From an uncultured Treponema sp. (lineage in GTDB: Bacteria > Spirochaetota > Spirochaetia > Treponematales > Treponemataceae): a stretch of DNA of 64,000 bases. A program made the position numbers and the translations under genes. Shown piece by piece: positions 41,013-50,305 of this stretch; the stretch's first letter is position 1; every line of letters starts with the position of its first letter. The stretch is taken from assembly GCA_947166355.1 (NCBI GenBank), contig CAMVDX010000014.1, positions 1 through 64,000 of the forward strand, in the 5' to 3' direction. Below the pieces are notes generated by a model, which searched no databases, was not told the DNA's origin, and saw nothing but the letters and a program-made list of their open reading frames with translations.

Positions 41013-43223
41013 ATGGCACAGGAAAGAGCACACGCAACTGATCAGGACATTGAACGAATTTTAAAAGTGAAGGATGCAGACATGGGACTTTTTGTTCTGG
41101 CGATGCATTCTTTGATGGAAAGAGCGCTTAAAGAAAAATATAATTCTGATGATTCTTTTGGTGATTTAATTAATCAATATGTAAATGATTATAAGTTTAC
41201 TCATGGAAATCCTGTAGATGATAAAAAAAGACCTGGGGAGATTTTTTATAAATTATCTGGTGATAAACAAAAGCTTTTTTCGCAGCTTACTAAAATTTAT
41301 GAAAATCATTTTCTTTCAAATAAAGTCCGTCATCGGTTTGAGTTTATATCAGAAGAAAAAGCTAAAACTACAGTTGCCTGTTTTCTTGCCTTTGCACAGG
41401 CAGAAGGCTGGGATTCTCTTAAGACTATAAAAAAACTTGAAGAGGAATTAAAAGAATGGCAGCTTCATGACGGCTACCAGAGTCCTGAACTCAAAAAAGC
41501 AATTGCTGAAATCTCTCGACTTAAATCAGAAAATGAAAATCTTGCGCAAAAGGCAAATGAATTGGCTGACTTACAAAATCAGCTGGCAACAATTTCTGCT
41601 CAGGAAAATCTTCTGAAAAGTCAGCTTGCAGAAAGTGAAGCTCGTCTTTCTAAAAAAGATGAAAAGCTGGATAAGGTTCGCCAGAATGCTAATGAACAGA
41701 GCATGAAGTTCCGAAAAGAACGCGAAGAAATTCTTGCAAAGCTCAAAGACTACGAGCAGACTAAGCAGTATCTTGAGATGCTTGAGCAGGTTGCCTTTTA
41801 TACAAAAACCCGCCACGATTATGAGCAGTCGATAATTACGCTTAGCCGCGAACAGGCTGATGTTCTGAATCAGATAAAAGTAAATCGCGATTTTCTTATC
41901 AAGGGTGCGGCCGGAACCGGAAAATCTCTTGTGCTTATAAAGCTTCTGGAAAAGGCAGTAAATGAACTTAAAGGCGAGCTGGCTTTTGAAGATTTAGCGG
42001 CCACTAACAGCTTCCGCCTGCTCACTTACACAAAGAGTCTTGTAAAATATAATCAGTATGTTACAAAGCTTTTGAATACTCAGGTTTCAGAAAAATCAAT
42101 TACAACAGCAGATTCATTTATTGCTTCTCTTTTGAAAATGTTTTTTCCTGGGAAAGGTTTTGGGTATAAATATTCAGATTATCCTGCAGAAGTTTTTGAT
42201 AATACAGATTTTGATGGAGCGACAATTTTTACAGAAGCAGATAAGTTTATCTGGGCAAACTGCATAAACAAGACTAAGTATGTTGATGAAGTTTGTGAGC
42301 GTGAGGGAATGAAGTTTCCGCTTAAAAAAACTGACCGCGAAAAAATGTGGAAGGCACTCGAAGCAGTTGAGGCAAAGCTTGAGAATTGCAGTTTATGGCC
42401 GAGAAATTTTGCCGCAAAGAAAATTGCGGAACGGCTGGAAGCTGGCGAACTTACAGCCGGCGGCACAGAGGTTGCTTCTGTTATGGCAGAATATTCCTTT
42501 GTTGATGAAGCGCAGGATTTACCGCCGGTAATTCTTTCGGTAATCAAAAAGTCAACAAAAAGAGCTGTCTTTCTTGCGGGCGACAGCGACCAGACAATTT
42601 ATACAAAGGGCTTTAACTGGAATCGTTCTGGAATTGATGTTCAGGGCCGCACAAAAATCCTCAAAACAAATTTCCGTAATACAGCACAGATTCACGAGTA
42701 TGCAGAAAAATATCGCAGCAGCTTTACTCACAAAGACAGCACAACAATGCCCGATGCCTTCCGTCCGGGTCCACCGGTTCAACATATTGTTGCAAAAAAT
42801 AATGAGGATGTAAAAAATCAGATTGTAGAGCAGGTTAAACTTTTGATGAACGCCCTGAACTATGCCGAAGAAAATATCTGCATCATTGCAAATACAAAAG
42901 AAAAGCTTAAAGCTTTACAGGATTTCCTCGACAAAAAGCTGGGAGTTGAGTCTAATATTGTTGAAGATTATTTTGATTTTGAAGGCACAGGCGGAATCCG
43001 TCTTTGTACAATGCAGAACTGTAAAGGTCTGGACTTCCCGGTAGTTCTCTTCCTTGCCGATCACCGTGTTCGCGGTGCAGAAGAAAAATCATTTTATGAT
43101 GAAGAAACTTTTATGATGCAGCAGTTCAACATGGTTTACGTAGCTCTCACCCGTGCAATGGAAATGCTTTATGTTTACACAATCCAGGGCAGCGAATTTG
43201 AGCCGTTTAAGAGATTGTCATGA
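41013..43223 (+). CDS. Superfamily 1 helicase-like protein with DUF4145-like and coiled-coil N-terminus
   Basis: A 736-residue ATPase. Residues ~1-140 resemble DUF4145-like domains (LFVLAMHSLMERALKEKYN, RHRFEFISEEKA). A long coiled coil follows (~150-270). The motor has Walker A IKGAAGTGKSLVL, Walker B SFVDEAQDLPP, GDSDQTIY, the motif IV/V region RLCTMQNCKGLDFPVVLF and VYVALTRAMEMLYV, all features of UvrD/RecB-type helicases. The N-terminal domain suggests nucleic-acid or partner sensing. It is next to the DUF262-HNH and methyltransferase genes in a defence-like island; its role in defence is inferred. Confidence 0.85.
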   Translation: MAQERAHATDQDIERILKVKDADMGLFVLAMHSLMERALKEKYNSDDSFGDLINQYVNDYKFTHGNPVDDKKRPGEIFYKLSGDKQKLFSQLTKIYENHFLSNKVRHRFEFISEEKAKTTVACFLAFAQAEGWDSLKTIKKLEEELKEWQLHDGYQSPELKKAIAEISRLKSENENLAQKANELADLQNQLATISAQENLLKSQLAESEARLSKKDEKLDKVRQNANEQSMKFRKEREEILAKLKDYEQTKQYLEMLEQVAFYTKTRHDYEQSIITLSREQADVLNQIKVNRDFLIKGAAGTGKSLVLIKLLEKAVNELKGELAFEDLAATNSFRLLTYTKSLVKYNQYVTKLLNTQVSEKSITTADSFIASLLKMFFPGKGFGYKYSDYPAEVFDNTDFDGATIFTEADKFIWANCINKTKYVDEVCEREGMKFPLKKTDREKMWKALEAVEAKLENCSLWPRNFAAKKIAERLEAGELTAGGTEVASVMAEYSFVDEAQDLPPVILSVIKKSTKRAVFLAGDSDQTIYTKGFNWNRSGIDVQGRTKILKTNFRNTAQIHEYAEKYRSSFTHKDSTTMPDAFRPGPPVQHIVAKNNEDVKNQIVEQVKLLMNALNYAEENICIIANTKEKLKALQDFLDKKLGVESNIVEDYFDFEGTGGIRLCTMQNCKGLDFPVVLFLADHRVRGAEEKSFYDEETFMMQQFNMVYVALTRAMEMLYVYTIQGSEFEPFKRLS

Positions 43224-43254
43224 AAATGAAAGACGGCTAGGTTTTGTGTCTTAA

Positions 43255-43557
43255 TTATTTATACGTAACCAGAAGAACACTGACTGCGGCCAGTAGAAAA
43301 ATCATGTACACCAGCACAAGCGGAGAGGCAATCTGAGGAAAGCTTATCAGCATAAAAGCGAAGACAAGAGTTAATGCGCCCAGACCCAGAGCTACGTAGC
43401 CGCTGCTTTTTGCGCGCAGCTGATTTTTACGAAGGCCTTCCGGCGACTTGTCGGCAGCAGCTTCGTTGAGCTTGTCTAAAAATCCGGGTAAGAGGAAATA
43501 TACTCCGGCGGCGCAGAAGGCTATGCCGGCGATAAAGAATAGTATAACTAAAATCAT
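43255..43557 (-). CDS. Small membrane protein
   Basis: A 100-residue protein with three hydrophobic helices (~1-22, ~50-72, ~76-98) separated by a charged loop, so a small integral membrane protein. No family recognised. It starts inside the last codons of ftsK (4-base overlap), so they are co-transcribed. It is followed by a short gap to the convergent helicase gene. Confidence 0.65.
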   Translation of the reverse strand: MILVILFFIAGIAFCAAGVYFLLPGFLDKLNEAAADKSPEGLRKNQLRAKSSGYVALGLGALTLVFAFMLISFPQIASPLVLVYMIFLLAAVSVLLVTYK

Positions 43558-46500
43558 GGAACGTGAATTACCTCGCGAGGTTTTGCACCGTTTGCAGGGC
43601 CGACAATTCCGCGCTCTTCCATTTCCTCAACGAGGCGTGCTGCACGGTTATAGCCAATCTTCAGACGGCGCTGCAGGTAGCTTGCGCTGGCCTTGCCACT
43701 CTGAACAACAATTTCGAGAGCCTGGTCGTACAGCGGGTCATCATCATCCATCGGCTCGCCGAACAAATCGCGTGCTCCTTCTTCGTCATCGTCGTCAACG
43801 AAAATTTCTTCATCAATGTAGTCTGGCTCGCCGTAGTCTTTTACAGCGGTAACTACATTCTCAACTTCCTGGTCGCTTACGAAGGTTCCCTGAATTCGGA
43901 TTGGAGCAGGATCCACTGCAGAAGCATAAAGCATATCACCACGTCCAAGAAGCTTTTCGGCGCCAACTGTATCAATAATGATATTCGAGTCTGTACGGCT
44001 GGCAACCATGAAGGCGATTCGGGTTGGAATGTTTGCCTTGATAAGACCTGTGATTACGTTTACAGATGGACGCTGAGTTGCGAGAACAAGGTGAATACCA
44101 ACCGCACGGCTCATCGCAGTAAGACGCGCTACGATATTTTCGAGTTCCTTTCCGCTGGTTGCCATGAGGTCGGCAAACTCATCAATAATAACAACGATGT
44201 ACGGCAGCTTTTCTGTACAGATTTTCTGCTCTTTAATTTTTTTGTTGTAGTTAGAAATATCACGTACACCCATACCATCGAGCAAAGCGTAACGGCGTTC
44301 CATTTCGCATAGACACCACTGCAGGGCCTGGAGGGCTTTCTTTGGCTCTGTGATTACCGGTGTGAGCAGATGTGGAATATTATTGTAAAGCTTGAGCTCG
44401 ACAACCTTAGGGTCTACGAGAATCATTTTTACATCTTCAAAACTTCGTTTGTAAAGAATTGAAAGAATCAGTGAGTTTACACAAACAGACTTTCCGGAAC
44501 CAGTTGCACCGGCAATCAGCATATGCGGAGTTTTTACGAGGTCTATCAGCTGGGCCTTTCCAAGAATATCTTTTCCGAGTACAACAGGTACAGCCATCTT
44601 CTTCCATTCAGGTAAATCCATTTCTATGATTTCGCGGAAGCCAACTACCGATCGGTTGCGGTTTGGAACTTCAATACCAACAGCCTGCTTACCAGGAATT
44701 GGCGCAACAATTCGGACAGACTGGGCGGCAAGACTGAGAGCGATGTTATCCTGCAATGCAACAATCTTACTGAGCTTTACGCCTGGTGCCGGCAGAATCT
44801 CGAACATTGTAACAACCGGGCCTTTTTTGATTCCGATAATATCAGCTTCAATATTGAATTCAGCAAGAGTTTGCTTTAGGTTGAGTGAAGCCTGTTTTGT
44901 TGCGTCGTCGATAATCCAGTACTGGTCGTCTTTATAGGCTGTGAGCAAATCTGAAGGAATTATATAAGGGCCTTTCTTTGTGGCGCGGTTTGTCTTCGGC
45001 GGATTAGCGGCAATCTCTTTTGTGTGCGGACGGTTTTCTTCCTGCTGTGCATTAAAGAAATCAGAAAGCTCATCTTTGGTCAGATTTGTTGCTCCATGAT
45101 TTGGAGTATTGCCTGCCTGAGCTTTAGAAGATGCGGCTGGTTCTGCTGAATGATCAGCTGCCGGTTCTTCTGCATTTTTTTCTGCAGAGACTTGTGCCGG
45201 TGCAGGTGAATTCTTTCTGATATCAGCTTCCATATCAGAAAAAACGCTGGCAGCCGCTCTTGAAATATCTACTTCATCCTCTTCAACAGTTTCCTGTTCT
45301 TCCTGCAGTGCAAGCTGATTAAAAATCTGTGGCTCATCATCAGCGAAATTATCATCAATGCTTATTTCAGGTTCTGCTGTTTGTTCAGAATTTTCTTCAA
45401 CTACAGGCTCTTGAATTTTTGGAGCAGTTTTCTTTGTATCTACATTTTCAAAATAATTATAAAGATTTTCTTTTGTAGCAATTTTTGGTTCAGCGACATC
45501 ATTAAAATAGGAACCTACCGACTGGTAGTTTTCCTTTTGGTCTGCTGCTTCAGTTGAAGATTTAGTTTCAGATTCAGAGACAGAGTTCTCATCTGTCAAC
45601 TGAATCCGAGTAGGGAACTTAGGTTTCTCTAAATTATTGGCTGAAGTTTTTTTTTCCTCAGTTTCGGCCTGTGCCGGAGTTGATTCATCATGAATCACAA
45701 TCTTATGTGGAAACTTAGGATTTTCAACTACAGTATCAATATAGCGTACAGCTGCGTAAGGATCATTAGAATTATCTTTTGACTCTTCAGCAGATACAGG
45801 AGCTTCAACAGTAGCTTCTGCCGATGCAGAATGCTGAGTTACAGCAGGCTGAACCGGAGCAGTCTCCGGCTTACTGCCAGTTTCCAGCTTACCGCTAGAC
45901 TCCAGCTTACCGCCAGCTTGTTTACTTTCAGATTCAACATCATCGACTGGAGGGAATGTAAGAGCAGGATCATTTTCATCAAAATCAGCATCATATTCAG
46001 GAGGAAGCGATTCTGGCTTTGGAGGAAGGTCAGGCCATTCAAGCTCATCTTCTGGAGTTGTGAGTGCAGCAAATTCTTCCTGTGTAATAATAGAATTCGG
46101 ATTAGAAGAATCAGATTCTTCTTCATCTTGGGTAGCAGCCGGAACAGAAATTGTTTGAGCCGGTTTTTGGTTTTCAGTTTTTGCGGCAGGAATTACCGGC
46201 GGAGTATAATAAACCTCTGAGTCTGGAGCATTTTTGTAATCTTCAAAGGCTGGAGCATCCTGCTCTTCAATTTCAGTTTCGTCATCAGCATCTGCTTCAG
46301 CACCAATATCAGAGGCAGGTTCAATGTCAGAAAGAACTTCATCAAAAATTGAAAGCTTTGGAATATTTTCTCCGTCATAAGATTCGTTTGCATCGTCAGA
46401 AGAATCCTCATTCTTTTTGAATTTTTCCTTGAGCTTTTCAAAAAGCGATTTCTTAGATTTTTCAGAATTATCAGAATCAATAGCAGAGAGCTTAGAAATT

Positions 46501-47111
46501 TTTGTGAAACCCTGATTAATATCCGAGGCTTCAGAATCAGTACTTTCAAAATTTTCCGCGGTCTCCCCAACATCCGCATCCTCAGTCTCTTTGAGAATGC
46601 TTTCATCATTTTCATTTTCCGAGCTCTTACGAACAGCCGCCTTTCTAAATCCCCTGGTGTTAAGTCTGTCAGCAATAATACCGGTTCCCAGGAATTCAAT
46701 TACAACAAGCATAGCTCCGGTAACAAGGGCAATCAGAATTTTTACGATTTTAAACGATGAAAAATCTACCTTTAGAATTGAGCGGATAATGCTTTCTGTA
46801 ACTACGCAGGTAAAAAACGGCACAAGCGCAGTGAGAAGTCGCAGAGTCTTGCGGGCAGTCCATTTAGAAGCAAAGCACGAAAGCCCAGCAGTAAGCAGAA
46901 AGCCCGGAATCAAAATGCTGCAAAAGCCGTAAACAGAATACAGCATATCTCCCAGCATATAAAAAATATTACTATGCCCCGGACCGGCAACGCCATAATC
47001 CAGCGGAAGAAGAATCAAACTGATTGTAAAAAGTGCCGCCAGCAACAGCAATGCGGCTCCCGTTATGAAACTAGACTTATTAGATGCTCTCATAGTTCCA
47101 TTATCGGACAA
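43554..47111 (-). CDS. ftsK: DNA translocase FtsK/SpoIIIE
   Basis: An 1185-residue chromosome-segregation motor. About four membrane helices (~15-160) anchor it at the septum, followed by an unusually long acidic Glu/Ser-rich linker (~165-700), then the motor: Walker A GATGSGKSV (~residue 867) and Walker B YIVVIIDEFADLMA. The gamma winged-helix (QALEIVVQSGKASASYLQ through EEMEERGIV) reads KOPS-like sequences. The linker is much longer than in most FtsK. The start is TTG 47111, or ATG 47093 six codons later. It is divergent from the phosphofructokinase gene. Confidence 0.95.
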   Translation of the reverse strand: MSDNGTMRASNKSSFITGAALLLLAALFTISLILLPLDYGVAGPGHSNIFYMLGDMLYSVYGFCSILIPGFLLTAGLSCFASKWTARKTLRLLTALVPFFTCVVTESIIRSILKVDFSSFKIVKILIALVTGAMLVVIEFLGTGIIADRLNTRGFRKAAVRKSSENENDESILKETEDADVGETAENFESTDSEASDINQGFTKISKLSAIDSDNSEKSKKSLFEKLKEKFKKNEDSSDDANESYDGENIPKLSIFDEVLSDIEPASDIGAEADADDETEIEEQDAPAFEDYKNAPDSEVYYTPPVIPAAKTENQKPAQTISVPAATQDEEESDSSNPNSIITQEEFAALTTPEDELEWPDLPPKPESLPPEYDADFDENDPALTFPPVDDVESESKQAGGKLESSGKLETGSKPETAPVQPAVTQHSASAEATVEAPVSAEESKDNSNDPYAAVRYIDTVVENPKFPHKIVIHDESTPAQAETEEKKTSANNLEKPKFPTRIQLTDENSVSESETKSSTEAADQKENYQSVGSYFNDVAEPKIATKENLYNYFENVDTKKTAPKIQEPVVEENSEQTAEPEISIDDNFADDEPQIFNQLALQEEQETVEEDEVDISRAAASVFSDMEADIRKNSPAPAQVSAEKNAEEPAADHSAEPAASSKAQAGNTPNHGATNLTKDELSDFFNAQQEENRPHTKEIAANPPKTNRATKKGPYIIPSDLLTAYKDDQYWIIDDATKQASLNLKQTLAEFNIEADIIGIKKGPVVTMFEILPAPGVKLSKIVALQDNIALSLAAQSVRIVAPIPGKQAVGIEVPNRNRSVVGFREIIEMDLPEWKKMAVPVVLGKDILGKAQLIDLVKTPHMLIAGATGSGKSVCVNSLILSILYKRSFEDVKMILVDPKVVELKLYNNIPHLLTPVITEPKKALQALQWCLCEMERRYALLDGMGVRDISNYNKKIKEQKICTEKLPYIVVIIDEFADLMATSGKELENIVARLTAMSRAVGIHLVLATQRPSVNVITGLIKANIPTRIAFMVASRTDSNIIIDTVGAEKLLGRGDMLYASAVDPAPIRIQGTFVSDQEVENVVTAVKDYGEPDYIDEEIFVDDDDEEGARDLFGEPMDDDDPLYDQALEIVVQSGKASASYLQRRLKIGYNRAARLVEEMEERGIVGPANGAKPREVIHVP

Positions 47112-47151
47112 TAAAAAAAAGATTTTAGAGTTTTTAGGGTATATTTTTTCC

Positions 47152-47181
47152 TTGTTAGATTCCTTGAAAAACTGTTATAAT
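47152..47181 (+). promoter_or_regulatory. Promoter of the phosphofructokinase gene, leaderless geometry
   Basis: TTGTTA, 18 bases, TATAAT, then 7 bases to ATG 47189. No Shine-Dalgarno beyond a weak GAAG. Confidence 0.6.
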
Positions 47182-47188
47182 TGAAGAT

Positions 47189-48301
47189 ATGAAAGCATCT
47201 GCAAATAAATCAGAAAAATCAGACAAGCCGGTAAAGACGGTTGGAATTTTGACTTCGGGCGGTGATGCGCCTGGGCTTAATGCGGCAATTCGGGCATTGT
47301 GTATTTCGGGAAAAAATAATTACGGAATGAAGTTTATTGGAATCCGTAATGGTTACCGTGGACTTATAGATAACGATACATTCAAGATGGACGAGATTGA
47401 TCTTGAACCTCTGATTTCTCAGGGCGGAACAATTCTTGGCACTTCGCGTGTAAAGCCATTTAAAAATCCAGTGCCAGATCCTAAAACCGGTCTTCTTCCT
47501 GTTGAGGGAATCAAAGAAACCTTTAAAAAAAATAAGCTTGATGCGCTTGTGTGTCTTGGCGGAAACGGAACAAATACTACTGCTTCGCTGCTTTCTGAAG
47601 CGGGCTTCAACGTAATTGGAATGCCTAAGACTATTGATAACGATATTGTCGGTACAGACGAAACCTTTGGCTTTCATACAGCAATTGATGTTGCAACTCA
47701 CGGAATAGAAGCAATTCGTACAACCGCAAAAAGTCACAGTCGTGCAATGGTTGTAGAAATCATGGGTCACAAGGTCGGCTGGCTTGGTTTGTATGCCGGG
47801 CTCGCAGGTCGTGCAGATGTAATCCTTTTACCGGAAATTCCTTATGACATTAAAAAAATTGCAAAATACATGAAGGCTAAAAAAGCTAAAGGCCAGAATT
47901 ATTTTATTATTGCCTGTTCTGAGGGTGCAATTGATCTGGATGAAGCAAAGCTTGGTAAAAAAGATTTTAAAAAGGCGCGTGAAGCTATGACTCAGAGTGT
48001 TGGCTTTCGTGTTGCAAAAGAAATTGAAGCAGAAACCGGAATAGAAACCAGAACAAGCGTACTAGGATATTTGCAGCGAGGTGGAGATCCTGCTCCTTAT
48101 GATATGATTCTTGCTACAAAGCTTGGAAATGCTGCGGCAGATTTTCTTGCAGAAAAGCGTTTTGGGAATCTTGTTGCCGTAAAGAATGGAATAATTGCTG
48201 CAACTCCACTTTCTGTTGTTGCGGGAAAAGTAAAGGAAATTACAGAAAAGGATCCTGTACTTAAAACTGCCCGAGACCTTGGAATTTGTTTTGGGGACTA
48301 A
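47189..48301 (+). CDS. pfkA: 6-phosphofructokinase
   Basis: A 370-residue phosphofructokinase phosphorylating fructose 6-phosphate in glycolysis. Motifs: TSGGDAPGLNAAIRAL, LGGNGTNTTA, PKTIDNDIVGTDETFG, IEIMGHKVGWLGLYAG-type sugar-binding segment and LGYLQRGGDPAP. The Lys in PKTIDND is typical of PPi-using and some ATP-using group members. The usual GGDG motif reads GGNG, replacing the Mg-binding Asp by Asn, so the phosphoryl donor cannot be assigned; an ATP-type Gly follows. The FMN enzyme gene follows directly, 3 bases after the stop. Confidence 0.9.
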   Translation: MKASANKSEKSDKPVKTVGILTSGGDAPGLNAAIRALCISGKNNYGMKFIGIRNGYRGLIDNDTFKMDEIDLEPLISQGGTILGTSRVKPFKNPVPDPKTGLLPVEGIKETFKKNKLDALVCLGGNGTNTTASLLSEAGFNVIGMPKTIDNDIVGTDETFGFHTAIDVATHGIEAIRTTAKSHSRAMVVEIMGHKVGWLGLYAGLAGRADVILLPEIPYDIKKIAKYMKAKKAKGQNYFIIACSEGAIDLDEAKLGKKDFKKAREAMTQSVGFRVAKEIEAETGIETRTSVLGYLQRGGDPAPYDMILATKLGNAAADFLAEKRFGNLVAVKNGIIAATPLSVVAGKVKEITEKDPVLKTARDLGICFGD

Positions 48302-48303
48302 AT

Positions 48304-49320
48304 ATGGTGAGTATGGTGGGAACTAACCGAGGTTCAGCCCAAGGCGAATTAAAGTGTCACCGTTGTGCAGTCTGTGACGGTTACGGATGTCCTGGAATGT
48401 TGCCGGGGCTCGGCGGCGTTTTTGAGGGTAAAAATTTTCAACTTAATTGCGAGGGCTGGCATGAGCTGTTTGAACAGGTTCAGGCTCACGGGGAAGGCGA
48501 AAGAATCCGCAGGCTTTCTGTAAGGCCGGAGCAGCTTCGTTGTGGTCCGGTTACCGGCGCTGTTGAAAATATTGGTTATGCAAAAGAGTCAGATTTTTAT
48601 TTGCCATATCTTAGGAATGCGGCAGAGGCTGGCTTTGGACTTTGTGTAGGTGATGGCTGCCCTGATGAAAAACTCAAGCTTGGTGCTGCGGCAGTAAAAG
48701 AGTTGGCTGAAAATCTGGTGGCTGGGTCTGACACGGTGCTTGAACCTAACGCGGTAGTTGTACCTAACGCGGTGGTTGAGCCTGTCGAAAACACCACAGA
48801 CTCTCTTAGTGTAAAAGCCGCTTTTTTTCTAAAACCTTATCCTCAGGAAAAACTTTTTGAACGCGCTGAATGGGTGCGTCCTTTTGCAAGTCATATCGGA
48901 ATTGATATTGATTCCTATAATATTGTTACAATGCGAAATCTTGTAAACCTGGAGCGTAAGACTGCGGCCCAGCTGCAGGAGTTCCGCGCTCATACCAAAC
49001 TACCGTTCGTTATTAAAGGTGTCTTTACTGATGATGATTTGGAACTGGTTCGCCAGGTTCGTCCGGATGTAGTTTACATCTCTAACCACGGCGGTCGTGT
49101 AGAAACCAGAATAGGCAGTACAGCTAAGTTTCTTGCTGAGCATGCTGGCGAACTCAAACAGTATTGTAAAGAAATCTGGGTAGACGGTGGAATCCGCACA
49201 AAGCAGGATATTCAAACTGCTCTTTATTTTGGTGCTGATCAGGTAATTATGGCCCGGCCGTTAATAAGGGCAACCTTCGACGATCATTACGCCGAAACGG
49301 TCCGTGAACTCTTAAAATAG
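48304..49320 (+). CDS. FMN-dependent alpha-hydroxy-acid oxidising enzyme
   Basis: A 338-residue enzyme of the FMN-dependent hydroxy-acid oxidase/dehydrogenase barrel family. The C-terminal FMN-binding and catalytic elements are visible: LPFVIKGVFTDDD (barrel Lys), VYISNHGGRVE (active-site SNHGG with catalytic His), EIWVDGGIRTKQDIQ and ADQVIMARPLI. The N-terminus is atypical: a Cys cluster (CHRCAVCDGYGCPG) suggests a metal site not found in lactate oxidase. A segment carrying a family-C repeat (AVVVPNAVVEPVENTTD) lies in the middle. ATG 48304 is preferred over 48286, which lies in pfkA. Confidence 0.82.
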   Translation: MVSMVGTNRGSAQGELKCHRCAVCDGYGCPGMLPGLGGVFEGKNFQLNCEGWHELFEQVQAHGEGERIRRLSVRPEQLRCGPVTGAVENIGYAKESDFYLPYLRNAAEAGFGLCVGDGCPDEKLKLGAAAVKELAENLVAGSDTVLEPNAVVVPNAVVEPVENTTDSLSVKAAFFLKPYPQEKLFERAEWVRPFASHIGIDIDSYNIVTMRNLVNLERKTAAQLQEFRAHTKLPFVIKGVFTDDDLELVRQVRPDVVYISNHGGRVETRIGSTAKFLAEHAGELKQYCKEIWVDGGIRTKQDIQTALYFGADQVIMARPLIRATFDDHYAETVRELLK

Positions 49321-49456
49321 ATTGCTTCGTCGCAAAGCTCCTCGCAATGACGCGGCTTTTCGTCATTGCGAGTGAAACGGTAGAAGAATTGTTGTCATGC
49401 TGAACTTGTTTCAGCATCTGTAACAAAGACCCCGAAACAAGTTCGGGGTGACAGAA
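49319..49456. repeat. Tandem dispersed repeats, families A and B
   Basis: Family A inverted pair (GATTGCTTCGTCGC...CGCAATGACG then CGTCATTGCGAG) at 49319-49377, followed by family B (GTCATGCTGAACTTGTTTC...CAAGTTCGGGGTGACA) at 49393-49456. They fill the gap between the convergent FMN enzyme and LuxR-type genes. Confidence 0.92.
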
Positions 49457-49459
49457 AAT

Positions 49460-50236
49460 TTAAAACTTTACCTCATAGCCGCCGTAAGTAGCCAGCAGCT
49501 GAATTCTATCTTCAACCCCAATAACAAGAAAAATCTGATGCATGCGGTTTTTTAGAGTTCCAATAGTTATGCCAGAGTCTCTGGCAATTTCCTCGTATTT
49601 TTTTTCTTCAATAATATCACGAAGCCATTCTTTGTCTCTAAGAGTAAGCTCAGGATACTGAGAAAGATCAAGAATGCGGGCAGTCTTGCTTTCATAAATA
49701 ATCTTCAAGAAATTAACAGTAAAGAAAATTGCAGCAAGGAATGTAAGTCCGTAACCAAGAGTAATCACTAGGGAGTTAATGAAACAGAGAAGACCAAATC
49801 TCAAACTAAGACTTAAGAGTCCCAGAAAGAGCAGGAGAGTTATGTAAGTCTTTATATGACAGTGTTTTTGATAAAAACCTCTGTAGAGAAGACAAGAAAC
49901 TCCAAGTATATAAAGCAAAAGCCCAATAGGATTATCAACAACTGTTTCTACTGCAATAATTTTAAATGAATAGATAAAGGCAACAAGAGAAAACAATTCA
50001 AATTTTTGTGGAATGAAAAGTAAAATTATAAAGATGAAAAAGCTGGAAGCATCAATTATTGTAAGACACAAATCTGAATTAAAAAAATCAGCAATAGTAT
50101 TAATTTTTGGAATGCCCAGATTGTAATCACTTCTTAAAAAAAGTCTGATGACGCAAAGAACTTCAACGACAATTCCTAAAATACAGAAAAACCTTATTAA
50201 ACTTTTTTGTGATCTTGAATAATCTTTTTTGTTCAT
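49460..50236 (-). CDS. Membrane protein with C-terminal LuxR-type HTH
   Basis: A 258-residue protein with six or seven hydrophobic helices (~17-195) fused to a LuxR/GerE-type DNA-binding domain: LTLRDKEWLRDIIEEKKYEEI, then ARDSGITIGTLKNRMHQIF, with the conserved recognition-helix pattern. It would be a membrane-bound transcriptional regulator responding to a membrane or envelope signal. The upstream Shine-Dalgarno is weak. It is divergent from the GntR/ABC operon, but no direct link is evident. Confidence 0.8.
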   Translation of the reverse strand: MNKKDYSRSQKSLIRFFCILGIVVEVLCVIRLFLRSDYNLGIPKINTIADFFNSDLCLTIIDASSFFIFIILLFIPQKFELFSLVAFIYSFKIIAVETVVDNPIGLLLYILGVSCLLYRGFYQKHCHIKTYITLLLFLGLLSLSLRFGLLCFINSLVITLGYGLTFLAAIFFTVNFLKIIYESKTARILDLSQYPELTLRDKEWLRDIIEEKKYEEIARDSGITIGTLKNRMHQIFLVIGVEDRIQLLATYGGYEVKF

Positions 50237-50305
50237 ATTTTTAATTGTTCCTTATTTTTATATTTATAATCATATCGTAAAAATGAAAAAAATTCAAAAA
50301 AAATG

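Noticed and set aside
43563-44312. 249-residue plus-strand ORF opposite FtsK
   Set aside because: It is antisense to the conserved FtsK motor and has no start signal or family resemblance.
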